Shown here piece after piece: positions 38,181 to 63,440 of a stretch of DNA of 64,000 bases. Both the position numbers and the translations under genes were made by a program. Location: positions 1 to 64,000 of the forward strand of contig WBMZ01006409.1 of the NCBI GenBank assembly GCA_013400975.1. Direction: 5' to 3'. Under the pieces are notes generated by a model. It was not told where the DNA came from. It worked only from the letters and a program-made list of their open reading frames with translations, and ran no database searches. This DNA comes from Atrichornis clamosus. Its lineage: Eukaryota; Chordata; Aves; Passeriformes; Menuridae. Position 1 is the stretch's first letter. Each line of letters starts with the position of its first letter.

Positions 38181-41100
38181 TCCTTGTTTTGAACCTGAGT
38201 CCTGCTAGTTTCACTCAATATATTCTTGTTCTTGTTTCAGAGGACAGGACAAATATTCAATGCCTGCTGACCCTGCCTATGTCACTCTTGGTTTTGCAGA
38301 CTTGTGTCACATTCTCCTTAAGTTATTAATTTCCAAGGTGACAGGTAGAAATCTACTTAGTTCCTTCCAGAGAAAGCATGACCAGCCCTTGGAAATAGGG
38401 TATCTCTATAATTATGAAATATGACAACAATAACAGCAGTAATGATGGTCATTTTCTTCTACTGCTGAATGAAAATAAGGTCACATGTAGCCTCATGCTG
38501 CTGTAGAATTTGGATAGCTAAAAGAATCACGAAAATAAGGAACTGAACATAAATATTATCATTACGAGAGATCTCTCTTCATCCTGCTTATCAAAGTCCT
38601 GTCAGAGATTACTTGTTAAGCCATCATAAAAATTGTTTACAAGAGACATTTCAGGAAGGACCTGGAAGAAACTAGAGAATGAAGGACACCAACGACCACA
38701 CACTGCTGTACATAACAAAGGAGTTATGCCTCTTTAAGACTGTGGGGAGGAAAATATTACATTTGCACTAAAAAGCTGAGGCTGACCCTGGGCACAGGAC
38801 ATTTAAAGACAGCATCCCTAGCCTGAAATGCAATGGGTGGCTGTGAGAGGGCCTCTAAGCTTCAATCCAAGAAGACATGGTGACAGTCTTGCTACCGTGA
38901 AGCTTGTGAAGCTTGTTTCTCTAAGTTAGGAATGATGGACCAAATTCATAGCAAATCTAAATGGAAACCATGTGGTTGGCTTCTGTCACAAATAACTTTG
39001 GCCACAAAATGAACCACAAAATAAACACCATCCAACAGACCAAGTTGTGGAAGGTGGTTAGTACGAGATAATTCCATTTGCAGGTGTTTTATTCCTCATT
39101 GCCAGCTCATTTGATTTGTATCTCCCTCTCACACCTGCAAGAGGAAGATGGGCTTTTTGGCATAGGCTGAAGGGGGCAATAGCTGGGAAATCATTAAGTC
39201 TGTTTCTCCCCAAGTAGCAGAAGCCTAAGACTTATCTCTCCAGCAAGACTTCAGCAATCTCAGTGAAAGCTTTATCAGTGTCCTTGGTAGAGTACAGAGG
39301 TGGATGTTTCTGGACTTTTAATCAAAACTGAGACTCTTCATGACAGTCTTGAAACTGTCCTGAGAAGAAACACTCTGCTGGTTGGACTGAGAATGTATTT
39401 TTCATGCTCTCCTAAAGTTGACTTGAACACACTGGTAGGTCTATCTGAAATGATGAACCTGTGGGATTATTTAATTCCTAGACTGGAATGTCTTCTTTTT
39501 GTTATATTTTCTTCTATTTTAGGATGGTTGCTCAGATTTTTTGTTACAAACCACCATTCCCTGCTCTTAATATCCAGCATAAAGAAATCTTTTGTATACT
39601 TTAGGACATATCCAGTCAGTCTCTGCTCCAGCACCTGGATAAAGCTTCCTGAAATATTTCAAATACTTCATAATTCACTTTTTTTTAAAGTATAGTTCTG
39701 TTATGTTTCTCATATAAATGTATGTGTGTATATATATTTATCTCTCCATATAACCTTTTCCTAGTGGGAGGAAGAACTGCACATTGAAAAGAACATGAAG
39801 AAGAGAAAGCCACTCACTGATGTCATCGTTGTAAATTGCATTGAATCCTACTGCAAAAGCTTCATTTTCTATATAGGCAGCATTTCTAAACTGAAACTGA
39901 TGCCAAAGTTATACCTGTATCAAACTCTCTGCAGAACAGTCATCCCAATAACACAACTGCAGTTAACGTACAAAACATGTTAGCCTTAAAAAACCCCATT
40001 GTATTGAAACTGTTTATGACTTTGAACTCAGTTATCTTCCAGTCCTTTTATTTCCTTACAGCTCACCACAGGTACTGTGATGTAACTCAGACAGTCTGCC
40101 AGTGCCCTTACTATGAAACTGGTTCAAGGTTGAGACCAAATGTAGATACACAAAGTTCAGCAGCAGTAGTACTGTTGGAATCTAGGTTCAGAAGGTTTAA
40201 TCTCACCTTTATGCTGTTGCATAAACCTTCCAGGGATTCTTTGCTTGCTTTACTCATAGACGTAACTTTTTCATTCTGCACTTTCCATTTTGGGCAAAAC
40301 ATAGCCCTAAAACATTTGCTTTTACTCACTTTGATGCAAAACTTTCTCATTGAAAACTAATCCTTAGATTATCTTCTGAGGTTTCTCTTAAGAGCATTCA
40401 GAATTCTGAAGAAAATGTAGAGAAGCATGTTGCTAAATAAACTTTCACAGTCTCTTCCCTTGTTATTTTAAAGACTTGGTATTAGAGCTTCACTGAATAT
40501 AAATTAACACAGACCTTGTTACCTTTGCAGTAGCTGCTCACAAGAGCTTTGGAAAAATTTGATGAGGATTATTTGCCACTGTATTAAACTAAAGAAGATC
40601 TTCAGAATATATGTGTTCAGTCTTAGGCATTTGATAAACATTTAAAATTGCTTTGACAGTATCTCTTGGCCTTTTTATTCCATTTGAGAAGACTACATCC
40701 AGCAGTGCTGTAGAAATCAAAGACATGACATCTAAATATTTAGCTGTAGAAGGTTTTGGTTACCTGCATGCCAACACATCAATACCTCTGGGATTCATGG
40801 AAACAAATGCATAAGGCACACATCCCTTCATTTATGCATATTATGTTGGCAAACACTTAGGACTGGAATGCCACAGTGCACTACTCTGGCAGCTTAAATC
40901 CTGAGGATGAGGATGTACTGTGTGAATGGAGCAACTGTCTTTTGGTAAAGTCTAGTGCTGTGCATTCAACAATCATGTGTACGAATGCAGCCAGAGGCTG
41001 AATTGGAGAGTTTAGTGAAGGGTTGGTGCTTACAGAGAAAAGTAGAGCCAACCTGTGGAAGATATCCTCAAAAGAGAGGCAGCACAAAGTAATGCTGATC

Positions 41101-41212
41101 TTGAGGAAACGCTTTTAGGCTTCTCAGGTGTGAAAAGCACAGTAAGCCAGAGGCTTCTTGTTACAGGTGTTACAGTCAGGGTTCCTTCCAATTCCTTAAA
41201 AAGGTCTCTGAG

Positions 41213-41233
41213 TCATCATCATCATCATCATCT
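41213..41233 (+). repeat. (ATC)n microsatellite
   Basis: Seven TCA/ATC units in a row, intergenic, between SLC30A10 and the duplicate first exon. Confidence 0.95.
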
Positions 41234-44200
41234 GACAAAGTCTGTCACAGTCTCAGCAGTGCATTTGAAAGAGAAGCCTATTCCAACCAGGGAACTAATT
41301 TTTCTCTTCTTGCATGCGGGTGAATTAAGTGATCATGAAATTCTTCAAACTGACAACCTGAGAAACTGTTCTGGAACTCCAATTACCAGACTATTTTTGC
41401 CACCTGCGGTATAGGTTGATGCAACTGTTGAATCAGACAGCATAGCTACAAATACAATTGTATTTTAGTACCTGCACTCTTTAGCTCACCAGGTCTTCTC
41501 TGAGAAGGTCTATGGCATTAAGATACAGATTAAGCAGCCATTTTCCCACTTATTTTGTCTATAAATTTTCTCCCTTCCCCTGGGATCAGTATGTTTCCTA
41601 CAACAGATGTGAAAATTTAGTTCAGACTATTACAGCAACAGAGTCTTCCCAAGGCACCCAGCCAGTTAAGGTGAGTGCCTCTCTTCATTCACACATGTAT
41701 ACCCCCAAATCTCTCCTACTTACAAAAGCCTGGAGAAAAGATATGCCTCTCAGTAAGCCTCAGAATAAGTAAACTCATTCTGCACAGGTCCAGAAGGAGA
41801 AAGAAGGTATGTTTTCCATTTGCCTGACTGGTAGCTTACATGCCACCTCTTATCTGAGAGGCAGGCTGCTGGTGCACACTGAAATAGGAGAATTAAGATC
41901 CAACAGCGATACCACGCAAAAGCTCACACGCATACCTGCTAAATTGCACAAACAGGAACATTAAAATCAAGCCACCTGGCTGCTAACACAGAATGTGTTT
42001 TATTTAATGAGCTATGAGCTGTGCAAAGACCATGAGGTCTCTCGTAAGGAAATGAGAGCTGTTTCTCCCAGTCTCAGATATTTTGTGAGTGGCTCAGTGT
42101 CAGTTGGGTTGGGCTGGGTGACATCTTTATTTCCTACTTCCCTCCCATCTCCTTGTACAGATCACAAGACGACAGAACAAATGTTTTTTGCATGTTAAAG
42201 CTTTACTTGTTTTCTCCAGACAAACAAGAAAGAATTACTGTAATCAGACTAATGTGGTGCTTTTAAAACTGTGGTCCCTCTAGCAGTTTAAAACTGTGTA
42301 TAAGTGAGTAGAGAAAATTACACTGACCTAGATGGACAGGAAGAATCAGACTTCTGTGTGCAGTAAAACAGGCTTCTGTATTTTTATGACTGATTATAAA
42401 GGGCATGGCCAGTATGAAAATTGTCTGGTATTTATTATAAGACCATGATGTTTGTTATTTTCAGCTGCTTGCTACTTTGCCATATTCTTCATCTTTGTGC
42501 CAAAACTTCCTGCATAAGATACAAACCTCGAAACTGTCAGAAAACTCAGGCTGAAAGTGCCCTGTAATTTCCAACAGCAAGAAAAGTCTTTTGTGAATTT
42601 CAACTTATGGGAAAAGTTTCTTAGGGAAACTTTAATATATTCTATGTTTTAGCAAGTGTTTCCTGGATTTCAAGTCAAAGCACTAACTAATCTGTGATCC
42701 CTCTGCTACAGATGACCCGGCTGGCTCAAGTTCCCCCACACAGCATTTCCTTTAGAGAGTGCAGAAATATTTTTATACCTGTAGCAGCTGCTCAGGGCAA
42801 GCATCAAAAGAAAGAACAGGGGTACATCCTCCCCATACTCTTGCTGACCTCTCCTCTTAGTCCTAACATGGTGTGGGGAACTGCATGTCTGAATCAAGTG
42901 CAAAGATGGACCTAGAGCACAGAGAGACCTTAATTCAACCTGGTGGGAAGAGACAGATGCTTACAGCTGGCAGAGGGGACAGACTGAACAACTGAGACAG
43001 AGAGGAAAAGGAGAATGGCAGCAGATAAAGACTAGGGAGTAGGACACAGAGCAAAAGCGAAGCAAGAACCAGAGAAATGAAGGGTGAGGGTTTGAAGAGT
43101 AAGGGATGAGAGGCAAAACAAACCTAATCAGTGGCTCCATCTGGGTATGCAGGGACAGCAACTTGGAAAAAACACATTTATACTTGCTCCACAAGTCTAT
43201 TTGTACTAAGATGAGAACCTCAGGAGTGGATGTTGCAATGAGTTAAATGAAGAGTACAGATATAGAACAAAGGAAAAGAATGGAGAGCTGGTTTGGCATC
43301 TGTAAACACCTCACTCAGAGTCCACTGGGCTCATCACAGACACACCTCGCTCTGTTCCTGCTGTCAGCAGCCTCATGGAAACCCACCAGCTAATTCTTCC
43401 ATCCCTGATGGCAGGCCATGCAACGGAGGAATGAGATGAACTGCTGGCTCTGCTGATTAATTGTGGCACTAATACATGTGGAAGAATTTGCTGCAGAGGA
43501 TTTAGGTGCTCCCTCTGCCCTCAGCAGAAGATGCAGCACTAGACGGTGACCCACTTCCTGCATGTTTTGACGTGTGTTTTTCAAAGCAGTGCAGGCAATC
43601 ACGTACAAGAGAGAAGAGGGCTGTTTAAACCCATTCCCTACCTGGGCAACAGAGATATGTAGGCAATTGACCCCTTTCCCTGGAAAGCCTAAGAGGCAGA
43701 GTGCTGTTCTACAAATCTTTACCTTTCAGCAAACCATCACTGATGGCAGGAAAATGTCCAGGTGTCAACAAAGCTGTTGCCTAAGGACAGCTGGACTGCA
43801 CCTGCAGGACTCAGAACCCATGTCCATCTGCTTGAATTTCTGCTGGTGGCACTGATGCCCTAGAAAATTCACCTTGACTTCCAGCTCCAGAAAAGAGCAT
43901 ATTTTCCTCATATGTAGGATGACAAGAGACAGAGAGATGGACTCCCTCTTTTTTCATGTCTTTTAACATATCCTTAAAATATATATAAAGCATGTAAGTA
44001 TACTTTTCAGAGTACATCTCTCTGAGAAATAACATCTTTTGAAAGAAATGTAATAAAAATACCATTCAGATTGAATATAGAGAGAATTAGAGGGACTGTA
44101 GATTTGGTGGTGGTTTTGCGTCTCTGTTTCTGGTGTGGTGAAACTTCTCTGCTTGCAGTAGTGCCTACACGTAAGATAATGACATTTTATACTGTAGAGG

Positions 44201-44582
44201 GAATGCTCCTTTCTTCTGGAATTAATTTTATAATTCTTGCTTAGGAAAAATTTCCTCTAATTCTGAGTGGGAATTTTATTATATTTCTATCAAAAGGAAT
44301 GCTATTCCCCAGATAGCTGTACTCTGAAAAGTAGAGTTACGTTTCACATTTAAGTATATATTAAAAAACATCAACAAATCTACACACTATATTTATGGGG
44401 TGTTACAAAATTCATCCCTACTCATGCAACTTAAATTCAGTTGAAAGCAAATCAAGTTGCCAGGTATTTGGACACAAGTCTGTTGGAGGGAGAGAGATGG
44501 CTTATTCGTCCCAGAAAGTTATTAGGAGCAGGATCCTGGAAACTCAGCAAGAACATCATTTAGCTACATAGTTGCAATTAAT

Positions 44583-44638
44583 TTCAGTTAATTCCCTTAT
44601 AAGTGCTGATGTTAATTCAGTTAATTCCCTTATAAGTG
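44583..44638 (+). repeat. Exact 23-bp tandem duplication, 33-bp period
   Basis: The 23-bp segment starting TTCAGTTAATTCCC and ending TATAAGTG occurs at 44583-44605 and again at 44616-44638 without mismatches. Confidence 0.92.
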
Positions 44639-46015
44639 TTCCTCCTTCCTACTTAACCCAGAAGCACCGTTTTGGAAGCTGTCTTCCGAGAAGCCATCAT
44701 ATACAGAGGCTTTGTCAGGAAATGCTGACAGTTCCCAGCATAAAAGCCTATTTAATCCCCCATATACTTACATATCACCAGAAATTTATTCTAAGAGAAG
44801 CTCAGATTTTAAACAGTTGGGCATCTAAACAAAGAGGCACCAAAATCAGTAATGCATGTGGCTTTTAATGTTAAACACCAATTAAGTTAAAGCTTCAATA
44901 TAATCTGGAGACATCCTTAATCATGAACAGAAATATTTACCAATTATGTCCATCAGAAAACCCATTAAACACTATAATGTAAACTAACAAAATTTTTAAA
45001 TTTCTAGTTCCAAAGCCCTGTCAAGCCTAAAAGTCAAATATAAGGCTTACCTCACCTCACCTAGAGCAGTACATAACAGCAGCTGCTTTTTCAGATAGGC
45101 TCTCTCAGCTTTCCCCCCAGCACATCCAGTTAACACTTTGCAAATATATGGCTTCTATGTCAAGTGGAATATTTCTAGTTTTAAGAAATATGTTTGTATG
45201 TGTATCTAAAAACACACAGAGAGTGAAAAAGAACTCGCATGTATCTTACATCAAATAAAGTGAGATAGTTTCTGCGGGAATAAAAAACCCTGTACCAATC
45301 CCTCCTCCCAAGTGCAGAAATTTTAAAACCCTATGCTAACAAAAATAAACTGAAAGGCTAAACCTCTGTGCACCCAACAGAACCTCCTGCAAAAGATTTC
45401 TGTAGCACAGTATGCCTGTTTCTCCTCTGCATGCTCTCTCAAGCACAGGCTAAAAAGCATCAGCAAAGAAGACGTCAGCATTGTAGTCACAGTGTTTTCA
45501 GCCAGCATCCAAATATTTTCACAACATATTCCCAAATCAAGAAAGGCTAAGACTCTGCTTTTGCCCTTACCTATTATTTTGTCTCATACAAATTGTGAAC
45601 ACTGCTCAAAAGATAACCACATCTCTGATTAAAATTACAGCAGAATTACTAAAATATTGAGAGTGGAGATTGTGAGTTACTCATATTTCAGGATTAGGTG
45701 TTTTATAACAAATATCTCCTTAGGGTGGTAGCACACTTAGTCCCATGTTCGGGCAGCCAGTGGATGAGGGAGAAAATTTAACTTGCAGATCACTGTACAC
45801 TTTAGAAGGACAACACATACACTGCTTGCCTGGTGCTTACTGATAAATACATGTGATTGCTGGAAACACGCACAGGTTCAGGCATAAAAACCATCACCCT
45901 CGCTAACAAAAGAGTGAAAAAACCCATGTTTTACTTGCCCATCCCAGAGAAGCAGTAAATAGTCTCTCTAATTAAGAAGTGTAGAGGGGCAGAGCAGCTG
46001 CATGAAGTTATTTAC

Positions 46016-46460
46016 CTGTTTCAGTGTCTCCGGGGGGCCCACGGCAATAACAGCAGTCCATGAAGATAACATAGTTTAACACATTGAAGAACAGACCTGA
46101 AATCCCAATAATGAGGACGAGCAGTGCTTTCTCAGTCTTCTGAGGGTTGATAAACCTCTTGACAGCCTCAACGAAGATGCTGAACATCAGCGCGGTGGCA
46201 AAAACCGAGTTGCCAAAAGCCCCCAGCACGTCCGCCCGGCTGAAGCCAAAAGTGCTGGCCTTGTGCCACCTGATGCGGCTGAACCGGACGCCGAACAGCC
46301 CGATGATCATGGAGATCAAGTGGGAGAGAACAGCAAAGGCGTCTGAGGCTAAGGAGAGAGAATTGCCCACGTAGGCGACCGAGATCTCGGTGGCAAAAAT
46401 GGCAAGGCTCACCACGCACATGAGGATGAGCCGGCTGCTCCGGCCCGAGTAGCGGCCCAT
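46016..46460 (-). CDS. SLC30A10-like first coding exon (TM1-TM4), duplicate
   Basis: An open reading frame from an ATG at 46460 (purine at -3, G at +4) encodes 148 codons plus one base, then a donor ACAG|GTAAAT. The protein starts MGRYSGRSSRLI and aligns along its length with SLC30A10 exon 1, with one residue fewer in the TM2-TM3 loop; it predicts TM1 10-29, TM2 34-56, TM3 78-100 and TM4 112-133. Kept: Glu25, Asp40, and the TM4 Asn (126 here). Changed: the TM2 motif reads SDAFAVLSH, so the Asn43 and Asp47 positions are Ala and His. It ends with CCYCRGPPGDTETG. Splice phase 1 matches SLC30A10 exon 1, so it could join SLC30A10 exon 2 in frame. I found no exons for TM5-TM6 or a C-terminal domain nearby. 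It may be an alternative first exon, part of a tandem paralogue, or a decaying copy; the intact frame argues against simple decay. Confidence 0.88.
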
Positions 46461-46577
46461 TCCTGCCGCTCCCTGCCCCTCTCTCTGAGGGTCGGCAAGG
46501 ACGGAGCTGTGCGAGGAGCAACTCGCTGCCTGCGATCCTGCCCTTCACCTGTCAGTGCTGCTCACATGTGGGAGCCA

Positions 46578-46585
46578 CTTTTATA
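46578..46585 (-). promoter_or_regulatory. TATA box upstream of the SLC30A10-like exon
   Basis: The minus strand reads CCTATAAAAGTGGC, a strong TATA match, about 120 bp before the ATG at 46460. A start site 25-30 bp downstream would give a leader of roughly 90 nt, and that leader contains no ATG. This contrasts with the CpG-island promoter of SLC30A10. Confidence 0.6.
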
Positions 46586-49500
46586 GGAAGCAGTAAAACA
46601 ATAAATCAGTTTAAAGGGCAGTTTAGCAAGACTGATCAAGTGAAGACACCCCGAGGGCTCCAGTCCTGCAGGTGTTCCACCCTCAGGAGGTTTTTTTTCC
46701 TACAAACCCCAAAATAAACCAAGGGAGACTATTGGGAGCATTAGCACTTGCTACTCTGCTCAGTGGTAGTGTCCTAAAAAACTGAATAGGGTCCAAACAG
46801 GAGAGTATAAGAAGGCGGCTCAAAATTTTAAGTGGTTAGAAAAGACCTCTCTTTTGCATAAAACTCTCCTCTTAGGTCTGTTCCTGCCATTTCTGTTGCC
46901 AGTAATTTTAGTACTGATAAAATCCTACTACGCACCTTTGGGAGAAGACATTTGAAATCCATGTTGGGTTGACATTATTTTTAAGAACACAGTAAACATG
47001 AACTGCTTGTGAGAGTCACTGAAGATGTTGCCCATAGAAAAAGCTTCAAAGACAACTGAATTGATCTTCCATTTTAGCAACATAGTAAAATAACTTTACA
47101 ACAACTCTGAACATTTCCTGTGGAAACGGAGAAAATTTGGAGGCCGTTTTCTAAACAGACAGTAGACATGGAAGCTGGGGTTTAACAATAAACCCAAAGC
47201 ACACTGTTCATTTCCCTGACTATCTCAAAATCCCAAGTAATCCTCATATGCTTCTACGGAAAAGTCAGAGATGGAAAAAGCACAAAGAAAGAAGTTAAAG
47301 GGGAAATTAGAGCTGCTGAAGTCTGGGCTTGTACTTTGTGCCATTTCTGGCATTTTTGGTCACTCATTGCAGTACCTGCTGAGCTCCTGAGTGTACCCAT
47401 AGTTAATACACACTCTCAAGCTGCTGCTAGTAGCAGACTAGGCAATACAGGCCATAAGGCCAGGTGCCTTCCTTGAAAAGTTTATGATCCAGCTTTTTAT
47501 TTAAAATGTCCATCTGTGTACGCATATGCACAGTTAGTTACGAGAGAGAATGGAAGGAAATTACATGCAGTGCAGAGAGATAAGATAATACTGATAACCT
47601 GAGCTGACCAACTGTCCCTGCTGGCCTTAGACTTCCCAAGGTGAATCAACTTTAGGTTAAAAACAAACACCCACCCCCACTTTGCATCTGGATTTTTGCT
47701 CACAGGGTTTTAACAGACAAAATATTTATGTTTAAAGTCCAGTTTGTTAGAAGCCTTGCCTGTCAACATATGTAATTTTTAACATTTGGTCATTTGCCTA
47801 CCTACACACTGCAACTGCATCTCAAGGGGTCCCCCCTGCCGTTTTAGGAACACCATTAACCCTGGAAGGGTGAATTAACAGAACTAATTACAATATGGAA
47901 AACTGCTACATACTCTTCATCATCTCACACCTGTGTTACCACTTCTATTCCAGCTATTTCTATGGTGGGTTTTTCCTTCTTGTATTAAAGTGATGTTTCA
48001 CTACTTATTATCTGAACTACAGAGCATGAAAAGTGAGAGATTTTTTTCAAGTTATTCTCATTTCAATGGGAACAGATCAAGGTCAAACTTCAGAGTTCTC
48101 AAAAGTCCTGCCTTACACAAGGCTGTGATTACCAAAACAAGAGCCAAATGAAGCACTGCCTTTGCAGCAGAGCAAAAATGTTCACCTGTGCTCTATTTTC
48201 AATAAGGAGCTGCTAGCACCATGTTAAGGCTCTTATAACCCCCCTAAATTTATTAAATTTATCAGTACGCAAGAACTAAAGAACTTCATGAAATCTGCAA
48301 TTCTATTATAAACATAAACCAGTATCATTTAATCAACAGCAGTGTATTATTCCAATTCACGTACCTATTTTTCTAACAGACACAATATACTCAGAGTCTG
48401 AAAGTTTTTCTGTTACGTCTCACAGATCAATCAGATTGTGCTTTTGATGAAAGGATACTTGAAATGGATGCTATCTCTCCCAGGCAAACATTAGCCTTTC
48501 TGTGGAAGATCATTACAGGGAGATCTGCACGTGAGGCATCAACATTTCAGACACTTCAAGACTTTCTGTGATCAGGAAGGAACATGTTCAGGAAAAGAAA
48601 GGGAAAAACAAATGAAAAAAAAAAAAAGTTGGCCTTCTGTGAAATCTCTTGTCTTCAAATAAACCCCTTTGTAGGTTCAGAGCAACTCATTTCTAGGAAC
48701 AGCGCGTCAACACGTTTACTCATGAATTTGATCCAGTCAGCTGGCTGAAGGTTGGCTGTTTGTTCAAACCAGTAGAGACTGCATTTAGTTTTGCCTCTCT
48801 GGCAAAATTTGTTCTAACGGCTTTCACATCTCATTTTAAAAATACAGGTGTTGTAGAGCATTTCAATGGGAGCTGAGTGCTCATCTCTTCTCAAAAATCT
48901 GGTTTGCTCTGTCAAAAAATCTTGGCACACTCCTGTCTCTTACGCCTGAGGCCCTTAAAGCTGCTGGTTGCTGTTTTTCCCTTCCCCAGCACCAGAGAGG
49001 TGCAGTGGCCAATCCCTCTCAAGGCTACTCTTGGTCACCCATCATTTCATGCTGGGAAAACATAAGTCTGGTGTTGTTACTCACCCTCTTTCTCAAAGTG
49101 TAACCCCTGTCAGCATTGGAGGCAGCACAGCAGGACAGAGAGACCTTAGGGCCACTCGTCTGGTTTGTCACCTGAAACTGAAGATAAACACATGCACTGA
49201 CACATCCTTCCCTAAATCCTTTGCTCATTACTACACCTCAGAAAATATTTAGATAGACGAATGCAAGATAGATGATTTTAAGATGCAACTGAAGCAAACC
49301 TTTCAGGACTAACCACAATGCAAGGAATATTACAGAGAATTTCCAAGCTTCATGCACTTGGAGCAAGCTGATCTGAGATATTTAACAATTTTTGCACTTT
49401 TCTGTGGAAAAACTGGGACATTGACACAAGGCACATGATCCTAAACTGGACAGGCCACTGGTCCAAATTTAATACTCAAAATCTTGACTGGGAGAGCTGA

Positions 49501-50820
49501 CCACAGGAATTCAGGCAAAAGCAAACATTCTGCATGCCTTTGAAAAGCAGAGAAGTGAGAAGATCCGGGAATAGCACTCTTAAGTCTCCTGTATATGCTT
49601 AAGACTATGGCTGCTACATAAAAACAGGTTTTTGGAAACAGGCAGCCACGTAGAGTTGTCCCAGGAAGAGTCTGGGGAGGATCTTACTGGTCCAGCTTTT
49701 TAATTGCCAAGCATTCACTGTACTCTCTTCAAGGAAAGGTGTTTATGTAGAGCCTTCAAACGTACAGGAGAGAAAAAAATAATGCATCAAGCGTGTGCCA
49801 TCCAAAAGCTGTTTTGTGCCAGGGTCACCTCGTTTTTTTTAAAGCCAATCTTGTGCTCAGAGTGGAAGTAATGTTATTTTTAAAATAATTTCATAACTCT
49901 GTAACATCCAGCCTCCTCTGCTAGAGCAACACTTGGTAAGTGTAGGAAAAGCAAAAAAGGTTTTGTGAAACATGCTGTAGATATAACCACAGCCTAAAAT
50001 CTTTAGCACTGAGAACACCTCTCTTCAGATTGCCTTTGCATTACTCATTGCAATGTCAGTCAGACAGCTAAAAAGGCCAGTTTGTAAAATAAAAATAGGG
50101 CTCTGTCATCTGCAAGAGATGGCATCCACTTGCATTTTGCTAACAGTGTGGCATTTGATCTAAGGAAGCCCTTCAAACTTGCTTTACAATGGGGTGAAAA
50201 TCTGGGAGGTGATTGTCCTCTTCTATGTCTGCTCTCATGAGACCCCACCTGGAGTGCTGTGTCCAGCTCTGGGGTGCGCAGCACAAGACAGACATGGACC
50301 TGCTGGACAGAGCCCCGAGGAGGCCACGAAGATGCTCAGAGGGCTGGAGCACCTCTCCTGTGAAGGCAGACTGAAAGAACTGGGATCGCTCAGCCTGGAG
50401 AAGGCTCTGGGGGGACCTCAGAGCACCTTCCAGTACCTAAAGAAAGATCTTTAAGGTCCCTTCCAACTCTTCCAAACCATTCTGTGATTTTATGTTTTTA
50501 TAAAAATATTCCTTGAAAGACCTGACTTCAGATGGCGTTTTCTAAAGGTATTTACCAGGCCTGCAGGTTAGCAGCAAGTCTCTGTTGAAAAATTTGAAGG
50601 CAAAATTAACCACAGATGTTTTATCTGGAAAGCAGATGTCAGCATGCTAAACTGTACTGTAGTGTTCGTGACATCTTCTCCAACCTTTCAGGCATTTTCT
50701 CAATGTACAAGGAAATCCATGCTCCAAAGCAAAAGAACCCACATAAGCAAAGGATACCTATTCTTCACACTGAGCAACACAGAAAAAACCACCACAGCAT
50801 GTTACAGCTCACAATACATG
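46586..50820. other. Region between the EPRS1 3' end and the duplicate exon
   Basis: About 4.2 kb with one CR1 copy and AT-rich sequence; no exon recognised. It would contain any upstream control elements of the TATA promoter at 46578-46585. Confidence 0.6.
50205..50497 (+). repeat. CR1 LINE fragment with internal deletion
   Basis: Plus-orientation CR1 covering the end of ORF2 (TCATGAGACCCCACCTGGAG, GGGCTGGAGCACCTCTCCTG). It jumps at about 50440 directly to the 3' tail (GATCTTTAAGGTCCCTTCCA). It lies just beyond the EPRS1 polyadenylation site. Confidence 0.85.
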
Positions 50821-50826
50821 TTTATT
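50821..50826 (-). terminator. Polyadenylation signal of EPRS1
   Basis: The minus strand reads AATAATAAACATG about 200 bp after the EPRS1 stop, followed by a GT-rich stretch (TGCTGTGGTGGTTTTTTCTG) suited as a downstream element. This gives a short 3' UTR of about 200-225 nt. Confidence 0.65.
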
Positions 50827-51023
50827 ATTGGAGATGTTTACAGAAAAGTCTGTGAATTACTGCTAGCCTAAGACTGACCATCGGGGTGCCGGGTTATGGT
50901 TTATGGCTTTGTCTTTGAATTATTTAAAAAGTCACAAAACCGAGTTAAGTTTAAGGGGCTATTTCAGTCTTATTAAAAAAAGTTCAATTCACAGATAAAG
51001 GTGAAGGTTCTTTCACTAGTGAT

Positions 51024-63440
<12,417 letters not shown>

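Larger units (their letters stand above)
33159..46015. other. Region between SLC30A10 and the duplicate first exon
   Basis: Apart from two LTRs, one CR1 and small repeats, it is AT-rich non-coding sequence. I read the minus strand for counterparts of SLC30A10 exons 2-4 (HxxxD of TM5, YIDPSL, HEVHVWEL) and saw none. If the duplicate exon splices to SLC30A10, this is its first intron. Confidence 0.55.

Noticed and set aside
39300..39695. 131-codon plus-strand frame with a hydrophobic centre
   Set aside because: AT-rich sequence easily gives hydrophobic residues; no family signature and no neighbouring exons.
32400..46000. Possible TM5-TM6 and C-terminal exons of the duplicate SLC30A10-like exon
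   Set aside because: Reading the minus strand for LHVMGD, YIDPSL and HEVHVW-like sequence gave no match; a diverged exon could still have been missed.
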